Source: JANOBD01 sp031411495 (GTDB taxonomy: Bacteria > Planctomycetota > Phycisphaerae > Tepidisphaerales > Tepidisphaeraceae). From it: 64,000 bases of DNA. The stretch lies in assembly GCA_031411495.1 (NCBI GenBank), contig JANOBD010000235.1:124001-188000 (forward strand), read 5' to 3'. Shown one piece after another: positions 26,103-35,503 of this stretch (positions are counted from its first letter, which is position 1; every line of letters begins with the position of its first letter). The notes below the pieces were generated by a model. The model was given only the letters and a program-made list of their open reading frames with translations, searched no databases and was not told the origin of the DNA. The translations under genes and the position numbers were made by a program.

Positions 26103-28274
26103 ATGACCATTCGCCGGCGACTGATCGTCGCGTTCGCTTTCTGCAGCATGATTGTCGCGGTCGCCATCAGCGGCGGGATCGGCGCGCTCGTTCAAATCAA
26201 GCAGCAGGTCGCGGGCGTGCGGATGCATGCCGTCGGCGAGATCCGCGCGTCGAACGACCTGGTCGAATGTCTCAGCACGCTAAGCCGGCAGCTCGGCGAC
26301 GCGGTCCAGGCGCAGGCGCGCGGTGACTCGCCGGGATTGGGTCAGCTCGGGTCGAACCTGAACGCCACTTTCGAACGGACTCGTCAGGCGATCAACGCGC
26401 TCCGGAGCGCGGCCGAAGCCGAGCATCAACAGTCAGAGTTTTCCGGCAATACCGTTGCGGCGGCGGCCGAACTCCAGGAAGCGTCCGCGGTCGCGCGCCT
26501 GGATGCGGATATGCAGCGGCTCGAAAAGGCGGTCACCAGCCTCTCCGCGAACCCGAGGGGACCCGAAACAGCGGCCACACTCGCGTCGCTCGACGAGCAG
26601 GGAGACGCGCTGCTCACCGAATCGCTCGCGTTTCAAGAACAACTCGGCGACGGCATGATCGAAGAACTGTCGGCAGTTTCCCACCGGATCGGATCGATCG
26701 CGAAACTTGCGGGATTGTTCGGCGGCGCGATGTTCCTGATCGCCATCATTCAGGGTCTGGCAATGTCTCGCGAACTCGGACGACGGCTGGATCGACTGCG
26801 AACCGAAGCGGAACGAATCGGCCTGGGAGATCTCACATCGCAACTTGAAGTCAAGGGTCAGGATGAGATCGACGGCGTCGCGACGGCGTTCAACGCGATG
26901 GTCCGCGCGCTCCGCGATTCCCGCGAGCAGCTTGAACATGATGCGCTTCACGATGCTCTGACCGGCTTGCCCAACCGTTCGCTCTTTCTGGAGCGGGTGT
27001 CGCAGCGAATTGCCGACGCCCGCCGAACCGATGATTTCCGGTATGCGGTCTATCTGCTCGACCTCGATCGATTCAAGTTCCAGAACGACACACTCGGACA
27101 CGCCGCCGGTGACGCGCTCCTGCAGGTCTTCGCAGAACGGCTCTCGAGCCTCGTGGCGCGCCTCGACGCGGAGCACGGGTCCCGCAACACGGTGGCGCGG
27201 CTCTTCGGCGATGAGTTCATCATCCTGGTCGAGCGAACCTCCGACTCCGATGGCAACGGCTTCGCGGATCGCATCGCCCAACTGATCCAGAACGAGCTTT
27301 CGGCGGTGATCCAGATCGGCGATCAATCCGTCAGAGTCAGTGCGAGCATCGGGGTTGTTGTCGGAAACGCCTCTTACGATCAACCCGCTTCACTGCTTCG
27401 AGACGCGGACGCAGCGCTCTCTCACGCCAAGGGTGCGGGCCGAGCCTGCCATGCTGTGTTCAACCCGGGAATGCAGGCTTGTGTTCGACGGCGTCTGCGC
27501 CTGGAACAGGGAATCGCCCAAGCGGCCGAGCGCGGTGAGTTCCACATTCATTTCCAGATGATTCGCGATTTGACCAACGGCGAACAGGTCGGGCTCGAGG
27601 CGCTGCTCCGCTGGAATCATCAAGGCGAGCCGATCGGGCCCGAAGAGTTCATTCCCATCGCCGAAGAAACTGGCGAGATCGTCGCCATCGGCGCCTGGGT
27701 CATCGAGAACGCCTGCAAGCAGCTGCGCGCCTGGCGCGATGATGGCGTCGAGATCGCAACGATCAGCGTGAACGTCTCGGCCAGGCAACTGGGCGACGCG
27801 CAGCTGGTCACGTTCCTCCAGAAATGCCTGCTGGCGAATCGTCTCAAGCCGAGCGACCTCATCGTTGAAATCACCGAAAGCACGCTCGTCGAGGAAGGGC
27901 CCTCCATGGTCACGCTCGCGGCCATTCGAAAGCTGGGAATCCGCGTCTTCGTCGACGACTTCGGAACTGGATATTCCACGCTCAGCGGACTGGACCGATA
28001 TGTGATCGACGGCATCAAGATCGATCGATCCTTCGTCATGAAGTCGAAGGGGCGGCGCGACAAGATGGCGATCCTCCAGGCGGTCGTCGACCTGGCCCAT
28101 AATCTCCGGATGCCTGTCGTCGCCGAAGGCGTGGAAACCTCAGATCAGCTGGCCATGCTGCAGGGCCTGGGGTGTGATCGCGGGCAGGGCTTCCTGTTTT
28201 CGCGGCCCGTCCCGGCGCAGGAAGTGGCGCGTCTGTTCCGGCTCATGAGTAAAACCCGCGGCAAGGCCGCGTGA
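26103..28274 (+). CDS. Membrane-bound HAMP-GGDEF-EAL cyclic-di-GMP protein
   Basis: A 723-residue signalling protein. Two transmembrane helices (about 10-30 and 200-220) flank a helical periplasmic sensor of about 165 residues. A HAMP domain follows (about 222-275), then GGDEF (about 285-445) and EAL (about 460-715). The GGDEF signature reads RLFGDEF, with the first glycine replaced by phenylalanine. The EAL domain keeps its catalytic set: EALLRW, NVSARQ, EITES, DDFGTGYS, KIDRSF, VAEGVET, GQGFLFSRP. The phosphodiesterase is therefore probably active; cyclase activity is uncertain, since first-position substitutions can still be functional. It controls c-di-GMP, hence surface attachment or exopolysaccharide. 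Confidence 0.9.
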   Translation: MTIRRRLIVAFAFCSMIVAVAISGGIGALVQIKQQVAGVRMHAVGEIRASNDLVECLSTLSRQLGDAVQAQARGDSPGLGQLGSNLNATFERTRQAINALRSAAEAEHQQSEFSGNTVAAAAELQEASAVARLDADMQRLEKAVTSLSANPRGPETAATLASLDEQGDALLTESLAFQEQLGDGMIEELSAVSHRIGSIAKLAGLFGGAMFLIAIIQGLAMSRELGRRLDRLRTEAERIGLGDLTSQLEVKGQDEIDGVATAFNAMVRALRDSREQLEHDALHDALTGLPNRSLFLERVSQRIADARRTDDFRYAVYLLDLDRFKFQNDTLGHAAGDALLQVFAERLSSLVARLDAEHGSRNTVARLFGDEFIILVERTSDSDGNGFADRIAQLIQNELSAVIQIGDQSVRVSASIGVVVGNASYDQPASLLRDADAALSHAKGAGRACHAVFNPGMQACVRRRLRLEQGIAQAAERGEFHIHFQMIRDLTNGEQVGLEALLRWNHQGEPIGPEEFIPIAEETGEIVAIGAWVIENACKQLRAWRDDGVEIATISVNVSARQLGDAQLVTFLQKCLLANRLKPSDLIVEITESTLVEEGPSMVTLAAIRKLGIRVFVDDFGTGYSTLSGLDRYVIDGIKIDRSFVMKSKGRRDKMAILQAVVDLAHNLRMPVVAEGVETSDQLAMLQGLGCDRGQGFLFSRPVPAQEVARLFRLMSKTRGKAA

Positions 28275-28316
28275 CTTTCACGACAGAGCTCGGAACCGAC
28301 CACACGTCCATCTCTT

Positions 28317-28345
28317 CAATGGGGCGGGGGTGTCCCATTGTTCTC
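28317..28345 (+). terminator. Weak hairpin between convergent genes
   Basis: CAATGGG (28317-28323) pairs with CCCATTG (28334-28340), followed by TTCTC, in the 69-base gap between the GGDEF-EAL gene and the convergent zinc-ribbon gene. The T-run is poor, so this is only a candidate. Confidence 0.3.
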
Positions 28346-30443
28346 AACGTTTCCGCGCTGCGTTGATCGCGGCCGGATCGAAGGTGACCTGCAGCAGTTC
28401 CCGGAATTGGTTCGGCCTGCGCTGAACGAGCGCGACGACATTCTCGCCTACGCGGACCTGCCCGGCGACATCCGTGAGCCCGGTGTTGCCGATGATCGTG
28501 CCGGTGTCGGCGTCGACGATGTACGTCCCGTAGAGAAGCAGGGTGTGCTCGTTGAGCCAGACAAGGGCGTCGTAGTACCAGCCTTCCCAGGCGGCCGGGC
28601 GCAGCTCGGAGATGACGCCGAGTTTTCGGTCGATGACCGGCCTGCGCGGCGCGATGACGGTAACGCCATCGACCACGTCGTCCCGCATCTGCCAGACCGT
28701 GAAGTACGCCTCGTTGGCGGTGTCGAGCAGCATGGCGACCTTGCCGTTGTTGTCGACGGCCAGCCCGATCGGCTGGAACACGAACCGGCTGCTCAGCGGT
28801 AAATCTCGGGACGCTTCGGCGCGGGCGACGTCCCCGGTGGGATAGAGCGCGAGCCGGCCGGGGTTGCCATCACCGCCGGTGCGGCCCGCGAGCAGGATGA
28901 AACGGCCATCAGGCGTCATCCGTACGGAGGAGCGCACGTCGCCGACGTCCAGCGTCTCGGCGTCGTCCCTGCCAAAGGGTACAGTCGTTCCCGTCTGTAC
29001 GGTCCGCGCGACGTCGTACCGTTCGAGTGAGAGCTTCGCGCCGTCATGATGCAGCACGAGAACGATGCGCTCATTTACGAATCCCAGCAGCGTCCGAAGT
29101 TCGTCATTAGAGAAAATGATCGGCTCGGGGATTCGCGCCGTGCCGAGCCGGATCGCTTCGAGTCGATAGTTGGGCACGTGCACGATGCGCATCGCGACGT
29201 CCCCGAGCGTGTTGGGAGCGATGCCGCCCTGCGAGCGCTCGAATCCCTTGCCGGTGTTGGTGCGAAGCCAGGAAGTGGTGTTGAAACACTCGATGACGCC
29301 GCCGGAGTCGTCGCGAACGACCGCGATCGAGCTGGACTCCACGGGGGGAGTGAGGATGACTTCGAATGCCGGGATCACCGGAGGCCGCTCGACCTTCTTG
29401 ACCATCAACGCGCCCGGGGTGTCGCGCGGGATCGCAACCGTCGGCATCGGCACCACACCGGGCGTCGATTCCTGTGTGGCGGGTGAAGGGGTGGTCGGCG
29501 TCTCGGCGGGAGGCGCCGTGCGCGAGGCGACGATCGGTTTGGGCGGCGCTTCCTGCCAGCGCAGGCCCAGCGCGACCGGGCTCACCAGCGATTCGGGTGG
29601 CTTCTTGCTCAGGTTGGCGATCGAGAGCGCGACGAGATTGATAGCGAAGATCGCAGCGACCGCGAACGCGACCGCCAGCGACGTGCCGACACCCGTATAG
29701 GTGCTGACGACGGGCAACTCATTGGGGAAGAGCCGATAGAGGATCGCGACGGCGCAGATCGAGACGATCAGGCCAAGAATGGTGCCGAAGATGAGCGGAA
29801 CCGCGCCGCCGCCGCTGAGGATGTACAAGCCTGCCGCCAGGAGCATCAGCGGCATGAAGCCGGTGAAGGTTCGCCACGCGGCCGCCCGGGGCATCGCGAA
29901 GCGGAGCTTGCGGCTCGCCTTGTGCATCGACAGATGCGCCGCCGGAAAGACGAAAACCAGGTAAGTCGCAAAGAGCATGAAGAACCGCGCCAGCGCGACG
30001 CCGGTCGTCGGTTTCTCGGGGAGCTTGTCGGGCTCCTCGTTGTTCATGCACCACATGAGCAGCAGGCCGAGGCTCACGAGCATGAGCACCCAGGGGAGAA
30101 ACTGATCGATCTGCTTGGCCATCGGGAAGCGGTATCGGAAGTTCGAGCGGACGCCGGAACCTGTCTCTCCGGCGATGCCGATGTCCGGGGTGTTGGCCGA
30201 TCGTGGGATCGAGACTTTCCCCTTCGAATCGACGACGGGTTTTCCAGTGACGCTATCGATGGCCTCGCCGGCGAAGGAACGTTCGAGCGCGTCGAAATCG
30301 AGATCGCCGGGTGCGGGTTCATCCATCGGCGCTTCGATTCGGAAGACGGTCGAGCAGGCCTTGCAGCGCACGCTCTTCCCCGCCATCGAGTCAGGAGCTT
30401 GATAGCTCTTGCCGCAGTTGGGACAGGTCGCGTTCAGGGGCAT
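28344..30443 (-). CDS. MJ0042-type zinc-ribbon membrane protein with C-terminal propeller-like domain
   Basis: A 699-residue protein. Residues 1-40 form a zinc ribbon of the MJ0042 type (CPNCGKSYQ ... VRCKACSTVFRI). A low-complexity stretch, then five hydrophobic helices between about 115 and 275 (WVLMLVSLGLLLMW, FFMLFATYLVFVF, FMPLMLLAAGLYIL, IFGTILGLIVSICAVAIL, SLAVAFAVAAIFAINLVAL) span the membrane. A Pro/Thr-rich linker (about 290-345) leads to a C-terminal domain with WD-like strands (MTPDGRFILLAGR, QPIGLAVDNNGKVAMLLD). The arrangement is common in planctomycetes; the function is unknown. It is downstream of the FHA-GspE gene on the same strand, 164 bases away. Confidence 0.78.
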   Translation of the reverse strand: MPLNATCPNCGKSYQAPDSMAGKSVRCKACSTVFRIEAPMDEPAPGDLDFDALERSFAGEAIDSVTGKPVVDSKGKVSIPRSANTPDIGIAGETGSGVRSNFRYRFPMAKQIDQFLPWVLMLVSLGLLLMWCMNNEEPDKLPEKPTTGVALARFFMLFATYLVFVFPAAHLSMHKASRKLRFAMPRAAAWRTFTGFMPLMLLAAGLYILSGGGAVPLIFGTILGLIVSICAVAILYRLFPNELPVVSTYTGVGTSLAVAFAVAAIFAINLVALSIANLSKKPPESLVSPVALGLRWQEAPPKPIVASRTAPPAETPTTPSPATQESTPGVVPMPTVAIPRDTPGALMVKKVERPPVIPAFEVILTPPVESSSIAVVRDDSGGVIECFNTTSWLRTNTGKGFERSQGGIAPNTLGDVAMRIVHVPNYRLEAIRLGTARIPEPIIFSNDELRTLLGFVNERIVLVLHHDGAKLSLERYDVARTVQTGTTVPFGRDDAETLDVGDVRSSVRMTPDGRFILLAGRTGGDGNPGRLALYPTGDVARAEASRDLPLSSRFVFQPIGLAVDNNGKVAMLLDTANEAYFTVWQMRDDVVDGVTVIAPRRPVIDRKLGVISELRPAAWEGWYYDALVWLNEHTLLLYGTYIVDADTGTIIGNTGLTDVAGQVRVGENVVALVQRRPNQFRELLQVTFDPAAINAARKR

Positions 30444-30607
30444 GCAGGTCTCCGGTCAATCGGGTCGTTTATCGCTGTTGGACGGCTGGAACTCGAAATG
30501 GTTCGCGTCGGGAGAGAAATGGCCATCGTCCTCTCCGGCGAGGAAACCATCTGACGGGCGTTATTTCAAGCGCTCGCCTGTTCGAAAATCGGATCTGTCC
30601 GGGTGCG

Positions 30608-32329
30608 TCACTTTCCGATCGCGCGCTCCACTTCCTGGATCGACACGACGCCGCGTGCCGCCAAGTCCAGCCCCGTATCCAGAAGTTTGACGAACTGCGT
30701 CTCGGCCATCGCTTCGTGAATGCCCTTGATGGTGGGCTGGGTCAGGATGACATCGCGGAGCTTGTCGCTGGTGGTCAACAGTTCAAAGAGCGCTCGTCGG
30801 CCGAGGTAGCCGGTACCAAGGCACTGTTTGCATCCGTTGGGTTCGTAGAGGCGCTTCACCGCGGCATATTTCTCGCCGAGGGTGAGCAACTGCTTCATCT
30901 GTGCATCGGTCGGCGGCACGGGCCTTTTGCAGTGGGGGCAGAGGTTCCGCACGAGGCGCTGCGCGATGACCATGTGCAGGCCTTGCCCGACCATGTACGG
31001 CTCGACGCCGAGATCGAGCAACCGGAAGATCGAGCCGGCCGTGTCTTTGGTATGAACGGTCGAGAACACCAGGTGGCCGGTGATGGCCGCCTGCATGGCG
31101 ATGCGCGCCGTCTCGCTGTCGCGAATTTCGCCGACGAGGATGACGTCCGGATCCTGCCTCAGCGCGCTGCGCAAGATGGCGCTGAACGACTTGCCATGGG
31201 CGTCATCGACAGGGATCTGCGTGACGCCGTCGAGCTGGATTTCGACCGGGTCTTCGATGGTCATGACGTTGCGCTGGTGATAGTCGATCGAGCGCATGAG
31301 CGCGTAGAGCGTGGTCGTCTTGCCCGAGCCGGTGGGCCCGGCCACGAGGATCATGCCGGCGTCCTGCGCGATCGCCGTCGCGATCTCGCGGCCCATCCAG
31401 TTGGGGATATTCAGATCGCCGAGCTTCAACGGCGCACTCGACGGGTCGAGCACGCGCAGCACCAGCTTCTGCCCGAACACGGTCGGTGCGAAGCTCGCGC
31501 GATAGTCGACCCGACGGAAGCCGTTCGGATCGTTTCGGCTCGGGACCCGGCAGGAGAAGTTGCCTTCCTGGATCGAATCGCGCTGCGCGATATCGATCTC
31601 GCCGATCACCTTGCACATCGCCCCGAAGCGAATGCCCAGCTGATGGGGCATGCGCGCCGCGTCGATCAGCACGCCGTCGCAGCGCATCCGGAGCAGGTAG
31701 CTGTCCTGGCGAGGTTCGAGGTGGATGTCGGTCGCCCGCGAGCGGAACGCGGCGAGCAGGATCAGCCGGAAGAGTTCTGTCATGTCGCGCCGCGCACCGG
31801 CCCGGCGCGGTTTGTGCGCGGCCTCGTGAACCACCCGGCCCTTCGAACTCACGAGCGCGATCTCGTGCTCCTGGAAATCGCCCTCGGGCAGGTTGCGGAT
31901 CAGTTCTTCCAGCGCCTCTTCATAATCGCCTTCGTAGCCGCCGATGGAGATCTTGTCGGAATCGCGGACGACGACGGGTTCCTCCACGATATCGTCTTCG
32001 GAAAGCGCATCGAGGAACGCGTCATCGTTGGGCGGCACTTCGGAACCGACGATGGTGATCCTCACGCCGCCGATCGAGATGCGGTCGCCCGACTTCAGCT
32101 CGGCGGCGCTCACCTTCTTCCCGTTGAGGAAGGTGCCGTTGGAGCTATTCAAGTCGCGCAGGTGATAGGAGCCTTTGGAGAACTCGATGACGGCATGGGC
32201 GCGGCTGGCGCCCTGGTCGTCGAGCACGAGCCGGTTGGAGGAATGGCGCCCGATCGTGACCGGCGTGTTATCGAGTTCGATGCGAAGCACGTTCGCCCGC
32301 CCCTGGATGTCCAAAATGAAGTCTGCCAT
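30608..32329 (-). CDS. GspE/PilB-family secretion ATPase with N-terminal FHA domain
   Basis: A 573-residue type II secretion/type IV pilus assembly ATPase. The N-terminus (1-95) is a forkhead-associated domain: TIGRHSSNRLVLDD, ASRAHAVIE and LRDLNSSNGTFLNG, the phosphothreonine-binding pattern. The ATPase core has RATDIHLEP near 200, Walker A GPTGSGKTTT at 331-340, Walker B DPDVILVGEIRD, and the His box TGHLVFSTVHT. A four-cysteine zinc site follows (CPHCKRP ... CKQCLGTGYLGR). It powers assembly of pseudopili or pili from inside the cell. The FHA domain replaces the usual N-terminal GspE domain and suggests control by Ser/Thr kinase phosphorylation. No gspF/gspD genes are adjacent. Confidence 0.9.
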   Translation of the reverse strand: MADFILDIQGRANVLRIELDNTPVTIGRHSSNRLVLDDQGASRAHAVIEFSKGSYHLRDLNSSNGTFLNGKKVSAAELKSGDRISIGGVRITIVGSEVPPNDDAFLDALSEDDIVEEPVVVRDSDKISIGGYEGDYEEALEELIRNLPEGDFQEHEIALVSSKGRVVHEAAHKPRRAGARRDMTELFRLILLAAFRSRATDIHLEPRQDSYLLRMRCDGVLIDAARMPHQLGIRFGAMCKVIGEIDIAQRDSIQEGNFSCRVPSRNDPNGFRRVDYRASFAPTVFGQKLVLRVLDPSSAPLKLGDLNIPNWMGREIATAIAQDAGMILVAGPTGSGKTTTLYALMRSIDYHQRNVMTIEDPVEIQLDGVTQIPVDDAHGKSFSAILRSALRQDPDVILVGEIRDSETARIAMQAAITGHLVFSTVHTKDTAGSIFRLLDLGVEPYMVGQGLHMVIAQRLVRNLCPHCKRPVPPTDAQMKQLLTLGEKYAAVKRLYEPNGCKQCLGTGYLGRRALFELLTTSDKLRDVILTQPTIKGIHEAMAETQFVKLLDTGLDLAARGVVSIQEVERAIGK

Positions 32330-32456
32330 GCGTTTGCGACAGGCAAGTGTACCTGATTCGCGCGTAAACGCATGTTTCGAGGGAGGTTTGGCACCGAAAA
32401 GCGTATGCCGGAAAGCCCCGATTTCTTACCCGTGACGACACCGCGACAGTTCGCCT

Positions 32457-33566
32457 GTGAAAGCGACCCCATCAGCCGGCAAATCGGCTCCATCCACTCG
32501 AATCGACCCGCGCGAATCCGCAAAGTCCGCCGGGCTGCGATATGTGACCGACCGTTCGCCGGGTATCACGCGGCACGCTCAAGGCAAGCGTGTCGTCTAC
32601 CGGCTTCCGACAGGCAAACGGGTGACCGACCCCGACACGCTGATCCGGATCCGCGCCCTGGCGATCCCGCCGGCATGGACCGAGGTGTGGATCTCGCCAC
32701 ACGCCAACTCTCACCTTCAGGCAACCGGCCGGGACGCACGCGGGCGGAAGCAGTCGCGCTATCACGCCGATTTCCGCGCCCATCGCGACTCGAACAAGTA
32801 CGACCATGTCATCGCCTTCGCGAAAACGCTGCCCAGGATCCGCTCGACCGTGGCCAGGCACCTCCGTCTCGACGCGCTTTCGCGGCAACGCGTTCTCGCC
32901 ACCGTCGTCTCACTTCTGGAAAAGACGCTCATCCGCATCGGCAACGACCAGTACGCGCGCGACCACCAGCACTTCGGGCTCACCACCATCCGCAACGGGC
33001 ACGTGAAGGTCAGCGGAAAGAAGATCACGTTCCAGTTCGTCGGAAAGAGCGGCGTGAAACACGCCGTCGATCTCGAGAGCAAACAGCTGGCCAAGGTCAT
33101 CCGCGCCTGCCAGGAACTGCCCGGGCAGGAACTGTTCGAATATGTGGACGAGGAGGGCAATCGGCATGACGTGAAGAGCAACGACGTGAACGCCTACCTC
33201 CGCGAAATCACCGGCGAGGATTTCACCGCCAAGGACTTCCGCACCTGGGCGGGCACGGTGATGGCCGCTCACGCGCTGGCAGAGTTCGAGCGTTTTGACA
33301 GCCAGACACAGGCCAAGCGCAACGTCGTGGCCGCGATCGAGAGCGTCGCGAAAATGCTCGGAAACACCCGCGCCGTCTGCCGCAAATGCTACATCCATCC
33401 CGCCATCCTCGACAGCTACTTGGACGGCTCGATGGCGGACGTTCTTCAGCAGCGCGCTGAGCGGGCGCTCAAGGATGTCGCGAAGCTCAAGCCCGAGGAA
33501 GTGGCCGCGATCGCGCTGATCCGCGATCGGATGAAACAGGAGAAGTCCCGCCGAAAGGCCGCATAA
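32457..33566 (+). CDS. Eukaryotic-type DNA topoisomerase IB
   Basis: A 369-residue bacterial topoisomerase IB. The N-terminal recognition domain includes LRYVTDRSPGITRH, RIRALAIPPAWTEVWI and HLQATGRDARGRKQSRYH. The catalytic domain has VVSLLEKTLIRIGNDQYA, HFGLTTIRNGHVKV, KDFRTWAGT and CRKCYIHPAIL; Tyr312 is the likely nucleophile. The enzyme relaxes supercoils by nicking one strand through a 3'-phosphotyrosyl link. The start is a GTG at 32457; ATG alternatives are further inside conserved sequence. It is divergent from the FHA-GspE gene, with 127 bases between. Confidence 0.92.
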   Translation: MKATPSAGKSAPSTRIDPRESAKSAGLRYVTDRSPGITRHAQGKRVVYRLPTGKRVTDPDTLIRIRALAIPPAWTEVWISPHANSHLQATGRDARGRKQSRYHADFRAHRDSNKYDHVIAFAKTLPRIRSTVARHLRLDALSRQRVLATVVSLLEKTLIRIGNDQYARDHQHFGLTTIRNGHVKVSGKKITFQFVGKSGVKHAVDLESKQLAKVIRACQELPGQELFEYVDEEGNRHDVKSNDVNAYLREITGEDFTAKDFRTWAGTVMAAHALAEFERFDSQTQAKRNVVAAIESVAKMLGNTRAVCRKCYIHPAILDSYLDGSMADVLQQRAERALKDVAKLKPEEVAAIALIRDRMKQEKSRRKAA

Positions 33567-33745
33567 TCCGACATTCGTCGGGTTTGCTGCCTTTTACCAC
33601 CCACGGTGTTGCCGCCGACTGCGACCTTGCCAGCCGCCAGTTCGACTCGGATTCGGCGACGATTCCTCCTTTCGCCGCCGGTCGTTACAGCACCAGACCT
33701 TTCGGGTACAAATCCCGGTCCTGAACAGCGTTGTCGGAGGCCGGT

Positions 33746-34975
33746 TTGACTACATCCATGATCATTCACCCACTCTCAAACGGGCTTACTATCCTCATCG
33801 AGCCGATGTCGGGTGTCGCATCGGCGGCCATGTCGCTCCTGGTCCCCTGTGGCGTCGCCACCGACCCAGACGACCAACTTGGTATCGCTACCTTGCTGCA
33901 GGAACTGACCCTGCGCGGTGCCGGCGACCGCTCCAGCCGAAAGCTTTCGGATGACCTGGATCGCCTGGGGATCCAGCGCTCCAGCAGCGTGGGCATCTAC
34001 CATGCCCGCTACACGGGTGCGGCGACGGCGCACAATCTCATCGCCTCGCTGCCGATTTATGCCGACATCGTCCGCCGACCCGCGCTCGCGGACGCGGAGT
34101 TCGAACCGGCCCGGCAACTCTCGCTGCAGTCGCTCGACGGGATCGACGATGACCCGCGCAGCAAAGTCCTCATCGAACTCCGCAAGGCCCACTGGCCCGA
34201 TCCGCTGGGTCGCAACGCGCTCGGCGAAGTCGATCACCTCAAGACGCTGACGATCGACCGCGTTCGCCGCGAGTGCCAAAGGCGATACACGCCGGACGGG
34301 TCGATCATCGCGCTCGCCGGCGCGGTCGACCCGCAGCGGGTGATCGATGAGGTCACGCAATCGTTCGGCGACTGGCCGACGGTCAAAGAGACACCGCTTA
34401 AAATTGCCGACAGTGTTTCGCCGATCCGCTTCATCCAGCAGGAGAGCGAACAGACGCACATCGGCGTCGCGTGCCCGGCCACGCTAGAGACAGACCCGGA
34501 TTACTATGTCGCCCGCGTAGCGGCCGAGATCCTCTCCGGCGGCAGCGGCGGCAGACTGTTTACCGAAATCCGCGAGAAGCGCGGACTCTGCTACAGCGTC
34601 GGCACCAGCTACGCGTCCCTGCGCGACCGCGCCAGCCTGCTCGGTTACGCCGGCACGAGCAACGACCGCGCCCAGGCCACACTCGACGCGTTCATCGAGG
34701 AGATGAAGAAGCTCCAGCACGGCGTGAAGGAAGACGAGGTCGAACGCTCCAAGATCGGCCTGCTCAGCAGCACCGTAATGAGCAGCGAAAGCACGAGCGC
34801 CCGCGCCGGCGCGATCGCCGCGGATTACTTCTCACGCGGAAGACTTCGCGCGATGGGCGAGATCATCCAGGCGATCAGCAGCGTGACGCACGAGCAGGTG
34901 AACAACTACGTGAGGAACACGCCGCTGGGTCCGTTCACGGTGGTGATCGTGGGGCCGAAGGAATTGGCGGTGTGA
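33746..34975 (+). CDS. M16B peptidase-like subunit, zinc site lost, R/Y motif kept
   Basis: About 409 residues with both M16 lobes. Where M16 enzymes carry HxxEH, this protein reads IATLLQELTLRG, so it lacks the two zinc histidines and should not cleave alone. It retains the substrate-binding Arg/Tyr pair of the second lobe in FTEIREKRGLCYSVGTSY. TTG 33746 is chosen because GGAGG lies five bases before it; ATG 33758 is the alternative. A second M16 gene with the opposite set of motifs follows 530 bases downstream, which fits the two-subunit M16B design. Confidence 0.85.
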   Translation: MTTSMIIHPLSNGLTILIEPMSGVASAAMSLLVPCGVATDPDDQLGIATLLQELTLRGAGDRSSRKLSDDLDRLGIQRSSSVGIYHARYTGAATAHNLIASLPIYADIVRRPALADAEFEPARQLSLQSLDGIDDDPRSKVLIELRKAHWPDPLGRNALGEVDHLKTLTIDRVRRECQRRYTPDGSIIALAGAVDPQRVIDEVTQSFGDWPTVKETPLKIADSVSPIRFIQQESEQTHIGVACPATLETDPDYYVARVAAEILSGGSGGRLFTEIREKRGLCYSVGTSYASLRDRASLLGYAGTSNDRAQATLDAFIEEMKKLQHGVKEDEVERSKIGLLSSTVMSSESTSARAGAIAADYFSRGRLRAMGEIIQAISSVTHEQVNNYVRNTPLGPFTVVIVGPKELAV

Positions 34976-35503
34976 CGTTTCTATTTATGTCAGCGAGACA
35001 AGCAGAATCGTGCTGCGAGATTCGCTTGTGGCTCTTCTCACATCCGATCTACAAAGGCTCCATTTGTCCCGCCGGGCTTGACGTGGGGGCGGGGGCGGGA
35101 CTGCGCGCCGAGATCGAAGCGAGGTGCAATTCGTTGGAGTGAGAGGCTTCCGTCAGACAAGACGGGCGCTCTCATCAGGTGAGAGGGTGCTCTCTCCGCG
35201 AATCAGGAGTCGCAAGCGATGGTGCAATCCAATGTAACATCTTGTCCGAAATGGTGTTGTCTCGCGAAGGACCGCGCCACCCCGCGAACTTCGGGGCACG
35301 GCAATCGAGAGGAAATGAGACGGTCTGAGACGGTTTTCAGAACCGCAAAGCCGCTCTCAGCTAGTCCCAATCGCCGGGTGGACGCCCCCGGCGACATCTG
35401 CGAACATGCCGGGCCCGCGGTTGTGGAGCGGGCGTCCCGACGCGGGGAAACCAGAATCAACACGGGCGGGATGCCTGTGCCAACTGCAAGGGAATGCAAC
35501 GAA
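34976..35503. other. 528-base intergenic region between the two M16 genes
   Basis: No gene is supported here. The frame of the second M16 gene is open back to 35219, but the residues before ATG 35504 do not resemble the family. There is a G-rich tract near 35080-35100 and a small CTCTCA/TGAGAG hairpin near 35172. A promoter for the downstream gene is expected. Confidence 0.35.

Noticed and set aside
33703..33717. CGGGTACAAATCCCG, resembling a tRNA T-arm
   Set aside because: No acceptor, D or anticodon arms can be drawn at proper distances, and the loop lacks the TTC of a T-loop.
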